Below the pieces are notes generated by a model. That model was not told the DNA's origin and did no database searches. It worked only from the letters and a program-made list of their open reading frames with translations. A stretch of 21,989 nt of DNA, from the NCBI GenBank assembly GCA_036745875.1, contig DAIOFH010000061.1:1-21989 (forward strand), read 5' to 3'. Positions 14,067 through 21,719 of the stretch are shown one piece after another. The stretch is from DAIOFH01 sp036745875. GTDB taxonomy: Bacteria; Planctomycetota; SZUA-567. Position numbers and translations under genes: made by a program. Every line of letters begins with the position of its first letter. The stretch's first letter is position 1.

Positions 14067-15260
14067 TCATTTGCCTGCTAATGGCTGCAACATTCTGATT
14101 GTGGCCCTGCCGAGGCGGCGCATAAACAGCCCGTTCAGCGCACCCTCGCCAAGTTTAGGAATCACCACTCGCGCTGCGGATGCTCCCATGGTTCCCAGCA
14201 CGCCCTCGCCGAGCATGCCTGTCATCTCTTCGCCAAGCACTTCACCGGCGGCATTGCCTGCTTCATCCGCGACGCCGGCGATAAAGGCATTGCGGATCGC
14301 CCGGGTAAATAGCAGCAGCGAAGCGGCTCCTCCCGTGCGCACATTATATAAGACGCACAATTCCTTGATCATTTTCAAGGAAATAGACAGGACCAGTATA
14401 GCGTCCAAAAGTGGGAGAGGAGATGCAATGACGCAGGCTGCAGAGCGCAAAGCCCATTTGTTGACCCTGGCTGTGGCGATTTGGTCGACAGGCTGCTGGA
14501 ACACCCGGTAGAAATCCTTGAGCCAGGTTTGGCTGTCGATATCGCGTGTTTTCAGATAATCGCGCCCTTTTGCCAAACTGTCCAGGATTTCCTCGCTGAA
14601 ACCGGTTTTGCCAAGCCGTTCCGAGTCTCTACCGGTGAGTGGATAATCGGCAAGGTATTTTTCCAAGTAGTTTCTGGCCGACTGGTAGTGTTCGATTCCG
14701 TCGCGGCGGGAGTCTGCCCGTGTTTTAAGTTCTTCGAGGGCAGCCATGTCGATCTGGCGGATCCGGCGCAGCCTGAACCAGGAAAGGGCCAAAATCACGA
14801 TAATGAACAGCAGTACCAAAGAGCAGGCGGCAAGCGGCGTCAGGAGCAGCCATTTCTGCCATTCAGGCAGCGAGGACGCCATGGACAGGGCGGATATGGC
14901 CTGGCTGAAGACAAAGACTCCAAAGAGGGAGACTGTCGCCACAGTCACGAGGACATAGCCGAATCGCAGCCACCGGCTCAAAAAGAATCCACCTTCCGAC
15001 ATTGCCTCGTCTATTTCCGGCCGCGCACTCGCCAGGCTGGCTACTTCTTTCTCAGACAACAGGTCCGGTTTAACGTCAGGAATATTGGCGATGCATTCGC
15101 CTTCCCGATGCCTCGCGGTTGACTTCTCACCGATATCGGGGGCGGCAGCTATATGTTCGTCGGGTTTAACATTGTTGGGGCTGTCGGCTGCTCCACTTTT
15201 GGACTCCTCAATGATCTCGGGTTTGATATTGGGAACATTGGTGGAAATGGTGTTTGCCAT
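14067..15260 (-). CDS. ycjF: YcjF-like DUF697 inner-membrane protein
   Basis: Membrane partner of YcjX, known from the phage-shock-linked ycjXF pair; the biochemical role is unsettled. Seen in 397 residues: a Pro/Glu-rich cytosolic N-terminus (1-95) with a repeated NVPNIKPE / NIPDVKPD motif (8-15, 59-66), two membrane helices (about 98-121 and 136-160), a RLRRIRQID basic stretch, a helical middle (KDFYRVFQQPVDQIATARVNKWA), then the DUF697 core ASPLPLLDAILVLSISLKMIKELCVLYN (279-306) and a Gly/Ala-rich end with LMRRLG-type FMRRLGRATIRMLQPL. Order and motifs match enterobacterial YcjF (about 350 residues), with a longer N-terminus. ATG with GGAG about 9 bases upstream. It lies 282 bp downstream of ycjX. 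Confidence 0.85.
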   Translation of the reverse strand: MANTISTNVPNIKPEIIEESKSGAADSPNNVKPDEHIAAAPDIGEKSTARHREGECIANIPDVKPDLLSEKEVASLASARPEIDEAMSEGGFFLSRWLRFGYVLVTVATVSLFGVFVFSQAISALSMASSLPEWQKWLLLTPLAACSLVLLFIIVILALSWFRLRRIRQIDMAALEELKTRADSRRDGIEHYQSARNYLEKYLADYPLTGRDSERLGKTGFSEEILDSLAKGRDYLKTRDIDSQTWLKDFYRVFQQPVDQIATARVNKWALRSAACVIASPLPLLDAILVLSISLKMIKELCVLYNVRTGGAASLLLFTRAIRNAFIAGVADEAGNAAGEVLGEEMTGMLGEGVLGTMGASAARVVIPKLGEGALNGLFMRRLGRATIRMLQPLAGK

Positions 15261-15392
15261 GGCAAAAGCTCCGGATATAGACCAATAATTCGCATTATGG
15301 GAATAAAGGTTCGTATATTATGAATTGAAACAAACAAATAAGTCGATATACTTTTCTTGTCAGGTCACTGGTGATATTGAGGCTTCCTCTTT

Positions 15393-15404
15393 GGTAACGT
15401 TACC
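15393..15404. promoter_or_regulatory. Perfect palindrome, possible LacI-type operator
   Basis: GGTAACGTTACC is self-complementary over 12 bp with a central AACGTT, like the core of the operator candidate at 7463. It deviates from the cre-type pattern at one fixed position. It sits about 130 bp upstream of ycjF. Confidence 0.3.
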
Positions 15405-15509
15405 TTGCCTTTGCCGTCGCCGCCTCAACACATTTCGATTTGCCGAATACGCATCAGATCTACCCTGTTCTATGTTATAGCAAGACTGGTTGCCGTGCGT
15501 TTTTTCGTA

Positions 15510-15528
15510 TAAAAGCAAAGACCTTGCT
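15510..15528 (-). terminator. Weak terminator after ycjX
   Basis: On the minus strand AGCAA-ggtct-TTGCT followed by TTTAT, 15-30 bp after the ycjX stop. The stem is only 5 bp, so efficiency would be low. Confidence 0.3.
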
Positions 15529-15542
15529 CTTCTCCGGCACGG

Positions 15543-16889
15543 TCATGTCATAATGAAGTCGAATATACGGTCAAGATTACGCTGCTCCGGCGCAAGAAAA
15601 CGATTGGACAGCCTTGGCGGCGAAAGCAGGGGATAGCTGTACCGCGGATCTTCCGGGCTCCAGTCTTCCGGCCATTCGGGCATTAGTTCGGGGATGCGGA
15701 AAATTCGTTCCTCCGTGTCCTGCGCCGGTATGCCTTTCAAGGCTCTGCCGCCATCGTCAAGGTCAATGGACTTTGCAGAAACCCATGCGGAAGCCGTGAA
15801 CGCCTCGTATTTCAATTTCGGCTGTTTGTTTTTCGCAATCCGCACCATGGACTTCGCCAATTCCCTGAGATTGTCCTGGTCGCGGCGGTGGATCATATCG
15901 CTTTTGGCGGCGATTATCGCGGCCTTGTCCACATTGGTGAAAAACCACCCGGAAGGCGTAATATTTTCCGCCAGCGTTTCCAACATATGGCTTGCGTCAT
16001 TGTACCGGCTGACGCCTCCGGAAAGAATGCCGGGGATGTCAATGAGGAGAAGAAGGCGGTCGCATTCGTTGATGGCATCAAAGAGCGGTATGACAATAGT
16101 ATCGCGGTATTGGCTATAGTTCCGCGCAAAATCGCCGTACAACACGTGCTGCCTGTCGCGGATGGTTCGGGAAAGTGGGCAGAATTCCGCACCGACCAAT
16201 CCGGCAAAACGGTTGATCCCGCCGTTCTCCAGGTCGCCAAGACCGAATACGCCGGTACCGGCGTGATCGAGCATGAAGGTGGAGGGCGTGATAAGCTGGT
16301 TTTTATTGTGGACCATGCGGGAAAGGCATTGCTTGTAACTGGTCAGAAGCTCTCGCTCCCCGACGCCGTCGGTTTTTTCCAACAGCTGGAGATAAGGCGT
16401 AAAACCGTCACGAAGCCGATCATAACTGTTCCACAGGGTCAAAAGGGCGTCAGACCATTGGGCAAAGGATTCGTTGGCCGCGATATGCACGTCGGAAAGG
16501 CGCTCTCCGGGGAAATCCAGAAAATCCCATTCGACAGTGTTACTGTCAAGCTGACGGTGAATGCGCAGTTTATTCCAGAGACGGGTAGGAAAACCAAGAT
16601 CCGAATAATTGAAGGTGCAGCGATAGCTGTATATGTCGCGGGTCTTTTCCGGCCAAGAAAGGTTTTGCGCTTCCATCAACTTGGCGCCCAAAAGGGTGCG
16701 GGGGAACGGATCGAATCCGTCCCTCGCTGGAAGTTCGCGGAAAGCCGTGACTTCGGCATTATTTGCAGGCTTGAAGCGGGTGGGTTCGAAGCGCTCCAAG
16801 TGTTGGAGCATGGAAAGCAGGAAGACGGTTTTTCCCGCCCCGGCAAGACCGGTGAGTGCGATTCGTCTTTTGTGGTCGAGCCAGCGCAT
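15543..16889 (-). CDS. ycjX: YcjX-like DUF463 P-loop NTPase
   Basis: Cytosolic P-loop protein of the YcjX/DUF463 family, stress-linked in enterobacteria. Seen: RIALTGLAGAGKTVFLLSML with Walker A GLAGAGKT (14-21), a switch-like WDFLDFPGERL (121-131; the family usually has DYPGEWL), ALLTLWNSYDRLRDGFTPYL after it, hydrophobic strand DRLLLLIDIPGIL, and AAKSDMIHRRDQDNL, whose AAKSD resembles the TKxD guanine-specificity motif. Length 448 residues against about 465 in E. coli. ATG with AGGA 7 bases upstream. YcjF, its usual partner, follows after 282 bp on the same strand. No pspA, pspB or pspC gene is in the window. Confidence 0.88.
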   Translation of the reverse strand: MRWLDHKRRIALTGLAGAGKTVFLLSMLQHLERFEPTRFKPANNAEVTAFRELPARDGFDPFPRTLLGAKLMEAQNLSWPEKTRDIYSYRCTFNYSDLGFPTRLWNKLRIHRQLDSNTVEWDFLDFPGERLSDVHIAANESFAQWSDALLTLWNSYDRLRDGFTPYLQLLEKTDGVGERELLTSYKQCLSRMVHNKNQLITPSTFMLDHAGTGVFGLGDLENGGINRFAGLVGAEFCPLSRTIRDRQHVLYGDFARNYSQYRDTIVIPLFDAINECDRLLLLIDIPGILSGGVSRYNDASHMLETLAENITPSGWFFTNVDKAAIIAAKSDMIHRRDQDNLRELAKSMVRIAKNKQPKLKYEAFTASAWVSAKSIDLDDGGRALKGIPAQDTEERIFRIPELMPEWPEDWSPEDPRYSYPLLSPPRLSNRFLAPEQRNLDRIFDFIMT

Positions 16890-17250
16890 ACGTTTTCCTG
16901 TTCGTCTGTCGTCCTGGACTTGGACGGAAATTATGTAAGATATCTTTAATTGTCATTCTTTGTATGGAATTTTCCAGCATTATTGTCGCGACATAAAAAA
17001 AAGAAATAAATGCGTTTAATAAAACAGGGTTATTTGACTAGGGGTAATTGGACGTTTATAGTATGAAATAAGGCTGAAATGTACGAAGTTTTTATTAAAG
17101 CGCATTGAGAAATGCAATGGTCCATGTCAGCCTCGGCCAATCAAACAAACACATGCATCGTGAATCGATAACGCTTCCAAAACTACATGTATCGTCAGCT
17201 CGTTGCTGGCGCTTTGTGATGAGATACATTCTTTCACAGGAGGAAACGGC
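16890..17250. other. Divergent control region ycjX / second importer
   Basis: 361 bp without a gene. The ycjX side is AT-rich with only a poor minus-strand promoter (ATGACA, 17 bp, TAATTT). The importer side has a good promoter at 17034-17062, a GCATT-gaga-AATGC hairpin (17102-17115) and a direct repeat ACATGCATCGT (17151-17161) / ACATGTATCGT (17185-17195). A leader of about 180 nt follows. Confidence 0.55.
17034..17062 (+). promoter_or_regulatory. Sigma70-like promoter of the second importer
   Basis: TTGACT (17034-17039), 17-bp spacer, TATAGT (17057-17062), one mismatch in each hexamer. Initiation near 17069 leaves about 180 nt before the binding-protein start. Confidence 0.6.
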
Positions 17251-18204
17251 ATGAGGTATCTTTGCATTGCATTGTTCGCATTGCTCGTTGGCCAGGCTTT
17301 CGTGGGGGCCGAGGCGGGCGAAAAGAAATGGAAGATCGGGTTCAGCCAATGCAACCTTGGCGAACCATGGCGCGCCCAGATGTATGAAGACCTCAAGAGG
17401 GAAGTGGCGAAATATCCCGATGACCTGGAACTGATCCACAAGGACGCGCAGAACGACACCGCGACCCAGCAGGCGCAACTTCGCGAATTCATCTCCGACT
17501 ATGAAGCAGGCAACATCGACTGCATCCTGGTCTCCCCCAAGGAAAGCGCCCCATTCACCCCCATCGTCGCCGAAGCCTTCAAGGCGGGTATTCCGATCAT
17601 CGTTATCGACCGTGAAATCCTCACCAACGACTACACCACCTTCATTGGCGGCGACAACACCGTCATCGGCCGCGCCGCAGGCGACTGGATCAAGGCGAAG
17701 TTGAACGGCAAAAAAGCGAAGATGGTCGAATTGACAGGTCTCATGACCGTCTCCGGCGCACAGGAACGGCACAACGGCTTTATTGACGGCATCAAGGGCT
17801 CGGACATTGAAATCATCTTCACCGCGGACATGAAGTGGCTCGAACCCGAAGCCATCAAGGAAATGGAATCCGCATTGACCCGCTTCGATGACATCGCACT
17901 CGTCTACGCCCACAACGATCCGGGTGCGCACGGCGCATACATTGCCGCCAAGAACGCCGGCCGCGAAAAGGATATTATTTTCGTCGGCGTCGACGGTCTG
18001 CCGCACGAAGGCGTCTCCTATGTCAAGCAGGGCATTTTCGGCGCGACCTTCCTCTATCCCACCGTCATGGATTCGGCGATCGAAACGGTGATGAAGCTGA
18101 AGAAGGGCGAAAAGGCGCCGAAGCGCATCATCATGGCGACCAAGGTGTTTGATAAGGATAACCCGGACGGAAAGCCCGTCGGCGAACCAGCTGTCACCTG
18201 GTAA
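17251..18204 (+). CDS. Sugar-binding protein of second CUT2 importer
   Basis: Secreted solute-binding protein of the ribose/galactofuranose type (Peripla_BP_4). A signal peptide (about 1-23, ending AEA-GEKKW) is followed by IGFSQCNLGEPWRAQMYEDLK, an NDTATQQAQLREFI segment, IDCILVSPKESAPFTPIVAEAF, IPIIVIDREI, IGGDNTVIGRAAGDWI, VELTGLMTVSGAQERHNGF, LVYAHNDPGAHGAY and FVGVDGLPHEGVSYVKQG. The run of motifs resembles the YtfQ galactofuranose-binding protein more than RbsB, but the sugar cannot be fixed. Mature length about 294 residues. Start ATG has CAGGAGGAA upstream; a 16-codon upstream extension is without support. It is first in the operon, with a strong hairpin between it and the ATPase gene. 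Confidence 0.85.
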   Translation: MRYLCIALFALLVGQAFVGAEAGEKKWKIGFSQCNLGEPWRAQMYEDLKREVAKYPDDLELIHKDAQNDTATQQAQLREFISDYEAGNIDCILVSPKESAPFTPIVAEAFKAGIPIIVIDREILTNDYTTFIGGDNTVIGRAAGDWIKAKLNGKKAKMVELTGLMTVSGAQERHNGFIDGIKGSDIEIIFTADMKWLEPEAIKEMESALTRFDDIALVYAHNDPGAHGAYIAAKNAGREKDIIFVGVDGLPHEGVSYVKQGIFGATFLYPTVMDSAIETVMKLKKGEKAPKRIIMATKVFDKDNPDGKPVGEPAVTW

Positions 18205-18228
18205 AACCAGGCTTGCATGTTTGACCCG

Positions 18229-18256
18229 GGGAGGCGGACGAAATCCTCCGCCTCCC
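18229..18256 (+). terminator. Strong intercistronic hairpin after the binding-protein gene
   Basis: GGGAGGCGGA (18229-18238) pairs perfectly with TCCGCCTCCC (18247-18256) around an 8-nt loop, and a smaller CCTGG-taaaa-CCAGG hairpin (18197-18211) overlaps the stop codon just before. There is no T-run, so it more likely stabilises the upstream message or attenuates than fully terminates. This fits excess binding protein over ATPase and permease. Confidence 0.6.
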
Positions 18257-18280
18257 TACGTATTTCCATAAGGATTACGC

Positions 18281-19801
18281 ATGGCTGACGAAACATTGCT
18301 GAAAATGACGGGAGTGGGAAAATCGTTCTCGGGGGTGCCGGTCCTCTCTGACGTCAACTTCGACCTGAAGGCCGGAGAAGTGCATATCTTGGCGGGGGAA
18401 AACGGCGCGGGCAAATCCACGCTCATCAAAATTATCTCCGGCGTGCATACGGACTATCAGGGATCGATGGAAATGTTCGGTAAGCCCGTGCGTTTCGCCT
18501 CACCCTTGGAGGCGAGCCGCTATGGCGTCTCCGTCATTCACCAGGAGATGTCCCTTATTCCAGGAATGAACACGGTGGACAATATTTTTCTCGGCAGGGA
18601 AAGAAAACTGCCGGGCTGGCGTTTTGACCGCAGCGCGCAAAATGCGCGGACGCGGGAACTTCTCAGACGCCTCGATCTGGAAAACCTCAACCTGAAAAAG
18701 CCGGTCGAAGAATTCTCCATGGCTGTGCGCCAGCGCATCGAGATCGCCAAGGCGCTGGCGTTTGAAGCGCGAATCTTCATTATGGATGAACCAACTTCGG
18801 CATTGCCCGAATCCGAAGTGGAGATGCTTTTCGGCATAATAAGAAATCTCAAGGAGTCAGGATTTGGGATCATATATATTTCCCACAAGATGGAAGAAAT
18901 TTACCGGATCGCCGACCGCATCACCGTTCTTAGAAATGGCGAGTGGATGGGAACGGAGAAGGCGGTGGACATGCCGGAACAGGAACTGGTCAAAAAAATG
19001 GTCGGCAGGGAACTGGATGGCCGTTTTCCGCCACGCCTGAACACAAAAAAGGACAAGGTCCGCTTCAAGGTCGAGAACTTTTTCGTGAAAAATCCCGATC
19101 TGGAAGGCCGTTTCCTCGTCAATAATGTGTCGTTCCAGGCTTATGAAGGGGAAATCCTTGGTCTTGCCGGCCTCCAGGGATCGGGAAATTCCGAGCTATT
19201 GAACGGCCTGTTCGGTACCTACGGGAAGCTTGCCTACGGAAAGATATGGGTGGACGGCGAGTTGTGCGGCAACCAGGCGCCATCCACCTCGATCCGGCGA
19301 GGGCTATCCCTCCTGACAAACGACAGAAAGGCCTCAGGCATTATCCCCGAGGCGAGCGTTGGAGATAATATCACCATGGCGGCGATGGGTCGGTTCAGTT
19401 CGTCAATCTGGCGCAACCAGAAGCGCGAGAAAATAGCGGCCCAAGATCAAAAGACTTCTCTTCGGATTCGCCTGCGAACACTGGAGCAGCCGATCACCAC
19501 CCTTTCCGGCGGCAACCAGCAAAAGACCCTGCTTGGCCGCTGGTTGGAGACTGATCCCAAGGTGTTGTTACTGGATGAACCGACGCGTGGCGTCGACGTC
19601 GGCTCCAAATTTGAAATATACGACCTGATGAACGAACTCACCCGTCGGGGCATGACCATCCTGCTGATCACCTCGGAGTTGCCGGAGCTGCTCGCGATGG
19701 CCGACAGGATCATCGTCATGCACAGGGGAGGAATAACTTCCGAATTCGCACGGGGCAAGGCAACCCAGGAAAATATCGTACACGCGGCCATGGGAGCATA
19801 A
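18281..19801 (+). CDS. Sugar ABC importer ATP-binding protein 2 (CUT2)
   Basis: Double-domain ATPase of the second importer. First domain: GENGAGKSTLIKIISG Walker A, Q-loop IHQEMSLIPGMNTVDNIFLGRE, a divergent signature FSMAVRQRIEIAKAL in place of LSxxxQQ, and IFIMDEPTSALPESE Walker B. Second domain: degenerate Walker A GLQGSGNSELLNGLFG, intact LSGGNQQKTLLGRWL and VLLLDEPTRGVDVGSK. This one-and-a-half-site arrangement is usual for RbsA/MglA-type proteins. Length 506 residues. Start ATG with AAGGA 6 bases upstream. The permease gene starts one base after the stop. Confidence 0.92.
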   Translation: MADETLLKMTGVGKSFSGVPVLSDVNFDLKAGEVHILAGENGAGKSTLIKIISGVHTDYQGSMEMFGKPVRFASPLEASRYGVSVIHQEMSLIPGMNTVDNIFLGRERKLPGWRFDRSAQNARTRELLRRLDLENLNLKKPVEEFSMAVRQRIEIAKALAFEARIFIMDEPTSALPESEVEMLFGIIRNLKESGFGIIYISHKMEEIYRIADRITVLRNGEWMGTEKAVDMPEQELVKKMVGRELDGRFPPRLNTKKDKVRFKVENFFVKNPDLEGRFLVNNVSFQAYEGEILGLAGLQGSGNSELLNGLFGTYGKLAYGKIWVDGELCGNQAPSTSIRRGLSLLTNDRKASGIIPEASVGDNITMAAMGRFSSSIWRNQKREKIAAQDQKTSLRIRLRTLEQPITTLSGGNQQKTLLGRWLETDPKVLLLDEPTRGVDVGSKFEIYDLMNELTRRGMTILLITSELPELLAMADRIIVMHRGGITSEFARGKATQENIVHAAMGA

Positions 19802-19802
19802 C

Positions 19803-20855
19803 ATGAGCAAATCACCGGAAAATGCCACTATTTCCGAAAACTTGTCGAACGAACCCTTTCTCAAGGTATTGCTCGGCAAGGCCTGGGTCAGGGCGCTTAT
19901 CGCCCTTGCCATTATTTTGATCATTGGCTTTATTTTCAATGCCAACGGCACCTTTTTCCGCTGGGGGCCGCATCGCGACATGCTTCGCCAGACGGCGGTC
20001 TACGGCATGCTGGCAACCGGCCTGACTCTGGTGATCATCACCGGCGGCATTGATCTTGGCGTCGGCAGCGTCATTGCCGCGGTCGGCGTGCCATACTCCC
20101 TGATGCTAATGGCGACAGGCAAGGACAACTGGTACAACCAGGTATATTTTGTCATCCCGATTTGCCTCGCCATCGGCGCGGCCTGCGGGACGTGGAACGG
20201 TTTTCTCATCGGAAGATTCAAATTTCAGGCCTTTATCGCCACACTGGCAATGATGACTTTCGCCCGCGGCTTTGCCAAGCACATAGCGGGCGGCAAAAAG
20301 GTCATGAACGCGACTTTCAACCCGGACGGCACCTTTGTCTACAACACCACATTCCCTCCCATTACCGACTGGCTCAACTCCCGTGTCTGGGGCAACAACC
20401 TTGCCATCGTCACCATTATCATGTTGTGCTGCATGTTCACTGCCTGGATCGTACTGAACAAGCTGACTTGGGGAAGGTATATTTACGCTGTCGGCGGCAA
20501 TGAAGAAGCCGCCCGGCTCTCGGGCGTTCCGGTGCTGGCGACCAAAATGCTTACGTATGGCCTGTGCGGCTTGTACTGCGCGGTTGGCGGCATTTGCCAG
20601 GCTGCCCAGGAATATCAAGGAGACCCTGAGGCAGGTACCGGGTACGAACTCACCGCTATCGGCATGGTGGTCATCGGCGGCACCAGCCTGGCTGGTGGGC
20701 GGGGCGCTATCGGTTTGACCCTTATCGGCGTTTTGACCATGGGCTATCTGGCGAAGATCCTGTCCTTAAATGCGGTGGAGGAGGCAAGCCGCCTCATGTT
20801 GACCGCCGCCATTATCGTCATTGCCGTGTTGTTCCAATCCGCGAGAAGAAAGTAA
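19803..20855 (+). CDS. Sugar ABC importer permease (single, RbsC-like)
   Basis: Inner-membrane permease of the BPD_transp_2 family. Seen: ATGLTLVIITGGIDLGVGSVIAAVG, NGFLIGRFKFQAFIATLAMMTFARGFA, the ATPase-contact loop LTWGRYIYAVGGNEEAARLSGVP, and GYELTAIGMVVIGGTSLAGGRGAIG. Length 350 residues, with about nine helices. A periplasmic loop (about 165-195) is longer than in many relatives. The operon has only this one permease, so it probably works as a homodimer, unlike the two-permease importer at 9203-11229. Confidence 0.9.
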   Translation: MSKSPENATISENLSNEPFLKVLLGKAWVRALIALAIILIIGFIFNANGTFFRWGPHRDMLRQTAVYGMLATGLTLVIITGGIDLGVGSVIAAVGVPYSLMLMATGKDNWYNQVYFVIPICLAIGAACGTWNGFLIGRFKFQAFIATLAMMTFARGFAKHIAGGKKVMNATFNPDGTFVYNTTFPPITDWLNSRVWGNNLAIVTIIMLCCMFTAWIVLNKLTWGRYIYAVGGNEEAARLSGVPVLATKMLTYGLCGLYCAVGGICQAAQEYQGDPEAGTGYELTAIGMVVIGGTSLAGGRGAIGLTLIGVLTMGYLAKILSLNAVEEASRLMLTAAIIVIAVLFQSARRK

Positions 20856-20964
20856 TTAGGGCCCACACATTATAATTTGGGTCGTCACGTAATGTTTGCA
20901 CAAGACTTGAGGGTGTGCATCTTGGTCCTGTACGAATGCCGTGGTCGTAGCGAGGAGGACACAT

Positions 20965-21621
20965 GTGAAAAAAGCCATTGGAATAAACGCCAGCCCGCGT
21001 AAAAACTGGAACACTGCCCAGGCTGTGCATAAAGCTCTGGAAGGAGCGGCTTCGACCGGAGCGGAAACGCGCATGGTGCACCTGTTCGATCTCGATTTCA
21101 AAGGCTGCGCCAGTTGCTTCGCCTGCAAGCGTCACGAGAATAACGCTGCCATTTGCGTAATTAAGGATGATCTGCGCCCGCTTCTTGAAGAAATAATGTC
21201 TTCGGACATTTTGATTTTAGGCAGCCCTGTATATTTCGGCGATCTGACGGCAAGTCTGCGTGCCCTTATGGAGCGCCTCCTGTTCATGAACTATACCTAT
21301 GACGCTGCTGCGCCCAGCAAATTTAAAGGCAGCATCACCACCGGGCTGATCTGCACCATGAATGTTCCCGACGCGGCGATGGATCAGTGGGGTTATACGG
21401 TAGTTTTCGAGCGGGCTGTGCGCAGTCTTTCCATGGTGTTGAATGGCCCGGCTGAATGGTTGGCCGTCACCGACACCCTGCAATTTTCCGATTATTCCAA
21501 GTATATGAGTTCCATGTTCGATCCGGAGCATAAGGCCCGCATGCGCAAAGAGAAGTTCCCAGTCGATCTTGATGCAGCCTTCAGGTATGGGATCAAGCTA
21601 GCGGCGGGAAAATTGAGTTGA
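20965..21621 (+). CDS. NADPH-dependent FMN reductase-type flavoprotein
   Basis: Cytosolic flavodoxin-fold oxidoreductase, probably binding FMN. Seen: phosphate loop GINASPRKNWNTAQAV near the N-terminus, a KGCASCFACKR cysteine cluster (CxxCxxC) as in iron-sulfur flavoproteins and related NAD(P)H reductases, DDLRPLLEEIMSSDILILGSPVYFGDLTASLRALMERL, then a variable C-terminal half. Length 218 residues. The frame is open to 20941, but GTG at 20965 has GAGGAGG 6 bases upstream and starts at the domain. An ATG two bases before it runs straight into a stop (ATGTGA). It follows the importer permease by 109 bp and may be a separate unit; substrate unknown. Confidence 0.82.
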   Translation: MKKAIGINASPRKNWNTAQAVHKALEGAASTGAETRMVHLFDLDFKGCASCFACKRHENNAAICVIKDDLRPLLEEIMSSDILILGSPVYFGDLTASLRALMERLLFMNYTYDAAAPSKFKGSITTGLICTMNVPDAAMDQWGYTVVFERAVRSLSMVLNGPAEWLAVTDTLQFSDYSKYMSSMFDPEHKARMRKEKFPVDLDAAFRYGIKLAAGKLS

Positions 21622-21638
21622 ATACGTGAAAATATTCC

Positions 21639-21666
21639 TTGACGTATGTCTGGGGATTTTGATAAT
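21639..21666 (+). promoter_or_regulatory. Sigma70-like promoter of rpsU
   Basis: TTGACG (21639-21644), 16-bp spacer, GATAAT (21661-21666), one mismatch in each hexamer, about 50 bp before the rpsU start region. Confidence 0.55.
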
Positions 21667-21719
21667 TACTCACCTGTCAAATTTACGTGTTGGCCTTTTT
21701 TAAGTGTCACCGAAGGGGG

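Larger units (their letters stand above)
15261..15542. other. Gap between ycjX and ycjF
   Basis: Contains a perfect 12-bp palindrome GGTAACGTTACC (15393-15404) and a weak minus-strand terminator hairpin just after ycjX. The part next to ycjF is AT-rich, but I cannot point to a convincing promoter there. No coding frame looks real. Confidence 0.5.

Noticed and set aside
15888..16949. 353-codon plus-strand frame opposite ycjX
   Set aside because: Antisense shadow of an unmistakable YcjX gene.
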